Source: Spirochaetales bacterium
Lineage (GTDB): Bacteria; Spirochaetota; Spirochaetia; Sphaerochaetales; Sphaerochaetaceae
Direction: 5' to 3'
Assembly: GCA_022784805.1 (NCBI GenBank)
Contig: JALFYG010000244.1
Location: forward strand, 1-23,433
Length of the DNA: 23,433 nt
Shown: one piece after another, positions 20,306 to 23,433 of the stretch
Layout of the letters: the number at the start of each line of letters is the position of its first letter
How positions within the stretch are numbered: position 1 is the first letter of the stretch
Notes under the pieces: generated by a model
Seen by the model: the letters and a program-made list of their open reading frames with translations, nothing else
The model's database searches: none
What the model was told of the DNA's origin: nothing
Translations under genes and position numbers: made by a program

Positions 20306-20339
20306 AAAAATAAGGGACTTTTGAGAGTCCCTTATTTTT
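20306..20339. terminator. Bidirectional terminator between radA and the TraB-family gene
   Basis: A perfect 14-bp stem (20306-20319 with 20326-20339) encloses the loop TTTGAG and is flanked by A and T tracts on its two sides. It can therefore stop transcription from both convergent genes. It ends 13 bases before the stop codon of the minus-strand gene. Confidence 0.9.
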
Positions 20340-20352
20340 GAGAGTCGTATTC

Positions 20353-21543
20353 TTAGATTCTTGCGATGATAAATGGGAATGCCACCAAAGATCCCAGAAT
20401 ACTTCCAATGCTACTTGTCATGAGCGCAACTAAACACTTGAGGATTCTGTTCTTATACCAGCCTTTCAAAGAGAGGGCGTCCTGTGACATATTCTCGAAA
20501 TCTTTTACCTTAGGTGGCTTAAAAGAAGCCTGCCAAATTCCAGCGAATATTCCTACTCCCAGAACAGGGTTCAGGACAAAGAAAGGAGCTGTGAGACCTG
20601 AGAGGAGACAGGTAAGGAATGAAGCTCCTCCAATGAGAGTAAAGATAAATGTGGAAGAAGCGTTTGCCACCATCCACCAAAGGAAGGCTCTAATTCCCTG
20701 ATCCCAACCATTAAGCACGATACCCAGTACGACAAGAAGGACGATCAATGTGGGGATAACCCACTGGGCCAATTTGCTTCCTATACCTTTTGGTGGTATT
20801 TCTACAAGGTCGGAAGTATCAAGGGAAAGCTCTCCCTTCTCCAGCTTTTCGAATGTCCTTATGATACCCTGGGTGTGTCCTGCTCCGATTACTGCAACCT
20901 TGGTCTTGCCTTCTGCCTTAAATATGGATGTGGCAAGATATCTGTCTCTTTCATCTATCAAGACCTCTTTGACGGAAGGGAGTTCCTTTGCCACTTCCTT
21001 CATCATTGATTCGAGGGTCTCTTCGTTCTTAAGTTCTGCAAGCTCTTCTTCAGAGATTTCTTCTTTTGAGAATGCAGCGGATATCAAAGTGGCAAGAAGC
21101 TTGCACTTGTTCCAAAGACTGCTTTTTCCCCATGCACGGCGGAAAGTGATCTGGATTTCCCTATCGCAGAGAGAGACAGGAATTCCCTTTTCCTTGGCAA
21201 GATTTGCAGCTCCTATGATCTCTGCACCAGGGTCAGCTCCTGTTTGGGCACCCATTCTCTTTTGGAAGGAAGCAAGGGCGGTATTGGCAAGTAAAAGGAA
21301 GCCCTTTCCATCCTTGAGAATCTTTTTGATGTCCATATTTTCCCAGCTGTTATCCTGGGTTTTGCTCTTCATTCTTCCATCGTCAAGTTCAATGCATACC
21401 CGGTCTGGATGCTGCTCTTCGATTATTGAGCGTACTTCTTCAACACTTTGGTTTGAAACGTGTGCTGTTCCAACAAGGTGAATAGTGTTGCCATTATCGA
21501 AACGTATGACGTGGTAAGTATCACTAATCTTTTCTGTAACCAT
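20353..21543 (-). CDS. TraB/PrgY-family membrane protein
   Basis: This 396-residue protein of the TraB/PrgY/GumN superfamily has the conserved GTAHVS near residue 25, a central ERD-type segment (LIDERDRYLATSIF) and GAGHTQGI. These are histidine- and glutamate-containing motifs suggested to make a metal-dependent hydrolase. The C-terminal third is membrane-embedded, with about four hydrophobic segments (for example WVIPTLIVLLVVLGIVL and the stretch around FTLIGGASFLTCLL). In enterococci a relative (PrgY) limits a peptide pheromone; the role here is unknown. The ATG at 21543 is preferred over a TTG nine bases upstream, but neither has a clear ribosome-binding site. It follows pepD on the same strand after 55 bases. 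Confidence 0.88.
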   Translation of the reverse strand: MVTEKISDTYHVIRFDNGNTIHLVGTAHVSNQSVEEVRSIIEEQHPDRVCIELDDGRMKSKTQDNSWENMDIKKILKDGKGFLLLANTALASFQKRMGAQTGADPGAEIIGAANLAKEKGIPVSLCDREIQITFRRAWGKSSLWNKCKLLATLISAAFSKEEISEEELAELKNEETLESMMKEVAKELPSVKEVLIDERDRYLATSIFKAEGKTKVAVIGAGHTQGIIRTFEKLEKGELSLDTSDLVEIPPKGIGSKLAQWVIPTLIVLLVVLGIVLNGWDQGIRAFLWWMVANASSTFIFTLIGGASFLTCLLSGLTAPFFVLNPVLGVGIFAGIWQASFKPPKVKDFENMSQDALSLKGWYKNRILKCLVALMTSSIGSILGSLVAFPFIIARI

Positions 21544-21557
21544 AATAACCAATATAA

Positions 21558-21576
21558 CCGTCGGATAAACCGACGG
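21558..21576. repeat. GC-rich hairpin between pepD and the TraB-family gene
   Basis: CCGTCGG and CCGACGG form a perfect 7-bp stem around a five-base loop, 22 bases after the pepD stop and just upstream of the TraB-family start. There is no T tract on the minus strand, so it is a poor terminator. It may tune read-through or translation of the downstream gene. Confidence 0.5.
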
Positions 21577-21598
21577 CTATAGTTTTCCTTTAATATAT

Positions 21599-23026
21599 TT
21601 ATTTGATTTCCTTGAGCATTGCCTTGACGAAAGCTGCAACTCTTTCAGCTGACTCCACTTCAACATGTTCGTTTACTGAGTGTACATCAAAGAGGTTCGG
21701 ACCAATGGAGAGGGAATCCATGCCTGGAATTTTGTCGTTGATGGTTCCACATTCCAATCCAGCGTGAATGGCTGTGATGACAGGCTCTTTTCCAACAATC
21801 TTGATGTAAGCTTCTTTTACTTCCTTTGTGAAAGTGGAATCTGGATTTGGAGCCCATGCCGGGTATCCTCCTCCGATTCTGACAGTGAAGCCATTACCTT
21901 CGAGAATAGTCTGGATTTCATAAGCAAGATTGAGCTTGCTTGTTTCTACAGATGAACGGATAGAGTATGTAATCTTTACGCTCTTTTCATCCATTTCGAT
22001 GATTGCCATGTTGTCACTGGTCTCAACAACGCCCTTGAGAGCCATTGACCAGCTTCTGACGCCTGCAGGGGATACAAAGAGGGTTTCTCCAATTTTTCTT
22101 GAAAGATTCTCTGTAAGAACCATTTCAGGTGTTTCTGCCTTTTCAATGGAAATCTGTGCATTAGGATCAGAGTATTTGTATTCTGTCTCTATTTCCTTCT
22201 GAAGGTTATTTACAATACTCTCAGCAACAGAAGTGTCTGCAACTGTGATTACTGCCTCAGCAGTTGATGGAATGACGTTTCTTCTTGTTCCACCTTTGAT
22301 GCTTGCGATTTTGTAGCCAGGGATTCTGTTCAAAGCTCTTCCAAGAAGCTTAAGGGCATTGGCTCTCTCTTTGTGGATTTCTCCGCCAGAGTGTCCACCA
22401 AGGAGACCGGATACTTTGATCTTTACGCTTTCACCTTCAGCTGTCTCCCATCTGCACTTTCTTTCTCCCTCTACTTCTATTCCGCCTGCGCAGCCAATGT
22501 AGAAGATGCCTTCTTCCTCGCTGTCCAAGTTAAGGAGTCTTCTTGAGTCTATGTATTTGGCTTCGACGTTTTCTGCGCCTGTCAGTCCTACTTCCTCGTT
22601 GACAGTGAAGATGCCCTCAAGTGGACCGTGCTCTGCTTTTTCATCGGAGAAGATATCGAGGGCAAGAGCAATGGCGATACCGTTGTCTGCTCCGAGAGAT
22701 GTATCTTTGGCCCAGACATTCTTTCCGTCTGTCATGACTTCAATTGGATCCTTTGTGAAATCGTGTGTGGATCCTTCTCTCTTGACGCAGACCATATCCA
22801 TATGGCCCTGAAGAGCGATTGATGGGTAATCTTCATAGCCTGGAGTGGCCTTGACTTTCATTATTACGTTGCCGACTTCATCCTTGATAGCATTAATTCC
22901 ATGTTCTACCGCCCATGAAAGAAGGTAATTCCTGATTCCTTCTTCATTGCCGCTCTCCCTTGGAATTGAGGAGATATCAGAAAAGATCTTCCATAATCTC
23001 TTATTATTCAAATTGTCATACCACAT
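21599..23026 (-). CDS. pepD: Aminoacyl-histidine dipeptidase PepD (M20 family)
   Basis: PepD is a cytosolic zinc dipeptidase that cleaves Xaa-His and other dipeptides, ending peptide breakdown. The 475-residue product has the M20 metal and catalytic motifs in order: LQGHMDMVC (metal histidine and nearby aspartate), LGADNGIAIA (bridging aspartate), NEEVGLTGA (general-base glutamate), LDSEEEG, the lid-domain LLGGHSGGEIHKERANA, and a C-terminal HAGLECG metal ligand. The length is normal for PepD. The ATG at 23026 has AGGAG nine bases upstream. It lies 46 bases after the MATE gene and 55 bases before the TraB-family gene on the same strand, so an operon is possible. Confidence 0.95.
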   Translation of the reverse strand: MWYDNLNNKRLWKIFSDISSIPRESGNEEGIRNYLLSWAVEHGINAIKDEVGNVIMKVKATPGYEDYPSIALQGHMDMVCVKREGSTHDFTKDPIEVMTDGKNVWAKDTSLGADNGIAIALALDIFSDEKAEHGPLEGIFTVNEEVGLTGAENVEAKYIDSRRLLNLDSEEEGIFYIGCAGGIEVEGERKCRWETAEGESVKIKVSGLLGGHSGGEIHKERANALKLLGRALNRIPGYKIASIKGGTRRNVIPSTAEAVITVADTSVAESIVNNLQKEIETEYKYSDPNAQISIEKAETPEMVLTENLSRKIGETLFVSPAGVRSWSMALKGVVETSDNMAIIEMDEKSVKITYSIRSSVETSKLNLAYEIQTILEGNGFTVRIGGGYPAWAPNPDSTFTKEVKEAYIKIVGKEPVITAIHAGLECGTINDKIPGMDSLSIGPNLFDVHSVNEHVEVESAERVAAFVKAMLKEIK

Positions 23027-23072
23027 ATAGTTTTTCTCCTGACAAGTTGTATTGTAGCAAAAAAATATATGT

Positions 23073-23433
23073 TTATCTCTCCCTTATGGAAAGATCCTTG
23101 ATCCATTTTCCGCTTCTTACCCTCATTCCACCGATAAATAATTTGGTCAATATTTCCGAAAGTTTCAAGAGAAATAGGATCCAAAGTGACAAATGAAGGT
23201 ATTTGGCACCAATAAATGCTAGAGGGATGCTCAGGGCATACATTGGAATGATCTCTGAGAGCATGGAGAACTTGCTGTCTCCACCGCTACGGAGTATTCC
23301 AACCATAATGACCACCCCTGTCATCTCAAAAGGTAAGATTACAGAAAGGGAATAAAGGGCCTTTACTGCAATGTTTCTGGTGTCTGGAGAAATGTTATAG
23401 AGATTGATTAAGTCAGGGGAGAAAACAAACTCC
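23073..23433 (-). CDS. MATE-family efflux transporter, C-terminal part (5' end outside window)
   Basis: The frame is open from the window edge to the TAA at 23073-23075, giving 119 residues. It has hydrophobic segments typical of the last helices of MATE antiporters: IAVKALYSLSVILPFEM, then VVIMVGILRSGGDSKFSMLSEIIPMYALSIPLAFIGA, in which 'G.LRSGGD..F' is a common MATE feature, then LHLSLWILFLLKLSEILTKL. It ends in a basic cytoplasmic tail (RVRSGKWIKDLSIRER). Such proteins export drugs or metabolites using Na+ or H+ gradients. The substrate cannot be inferred. pepD begins 46 bases downstream. Confidence 0.82.
   Translation of the reverse strand, partial: EFVFSPDLINLYNISPDTRNIAVKALYSLSVILPFEMTGVVIMVGILRSGGDSKFSMLSEIIPMYALSIPLAFIGAKYLHLSLWILFLLKLSEILTKLFIGGMRVRSGKWIKDLSIRER

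Noticed and set aside
20750..21481. 243-residue ORF antisense to the TraB-family gene
   Set aside because: Low-complexity serine-rich translation without family motifs; the opposite strand encodes a complete TraB-family protein.

Overview
The window is the chromosomal replication-origin neighbourhood of a moderately AT-rich, Gram-negative-type bacterium. It most resembles a spirochaete of the Sphaerochaeta/Treponema group. That placement is inference: it rests on YidC having a large periplasmic domain, on a cytosolic cyclophilin-linker-FKBP fusion of a type reported from Treponema, and on a TraB-family membrane protein. No rRNA or tRNA is present to settle it.

Layout. The left edge (1-559) is the 3' part of a sigma-54-activator-like AAA+ gene that ends without a DNA-binding domain. 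A gene-free stretch (560-1032) follows, with DnaA-box-like 9-mers, an exact 28-bp repeat and an 18-bp palindrome. Next come a PfkB-family kinase (+), a terminator and a broken small gene (-). From 10066 leftwards the minus strand carries the replication and ribosome cluster dnaA, oriC, dnaN, recF, a DciA-like (DUF721) gene, rpmH, rnpA, yidC and khpB/jag. From 10236 rightwards the plus strand carries gyrB-gyrA, a parS-bearing gene-free stretch, parA-parB, a dual immunophilin gene and radA, with nfu as a lone minus-strand gene. At the right end, after a bidirectional terminator, traB-like, pepD and a MATE transporter lie on the minus strand.

Origin. The dnaN-dnaA spacer (8446-8707) is the best oriC candidate. 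It has several TTTTCCACA-type DnaA boxes, many of them exactly 11 bp apart, and on the dnaN side a box, a short GC-richer step and TAG/TAA trinucleotides next to AT-rich DNA. That layout matches the basal unwinding system described for Bacillus. Gene orientation switches strand between dnaA and gyrB, as expected at an origin. The dnaA-gyrB spacer holds an 18-bp AT palindrome directly followed by an alternating CA/CG tract. Three consensus parS sites upstream of parAB supply the ParB-loading centromere.

How it fits together. DnaA, oriC, the helicase-loader-like DciA, the clamp and gyrase start and sustain replication. ParA, ParB and parS segregate the new origins. RecF and RadA repair forks. 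RpmH, RnpA, YidC and KhpB are the usual translation and membrane-insertion genes near origins. I found no clearly new multi-gene system. The observations most worth checking are in non-coding DNA: a second DnaA-box-like cluster about 7.7 kb from oriC, promoters placed so that parA, dnaA and the PfkB kinase mRNAs would be leaderless or nearly so, a parS-like palindrome with altered half-site spacing, and the supercoiling-prone gyrB upstream region.
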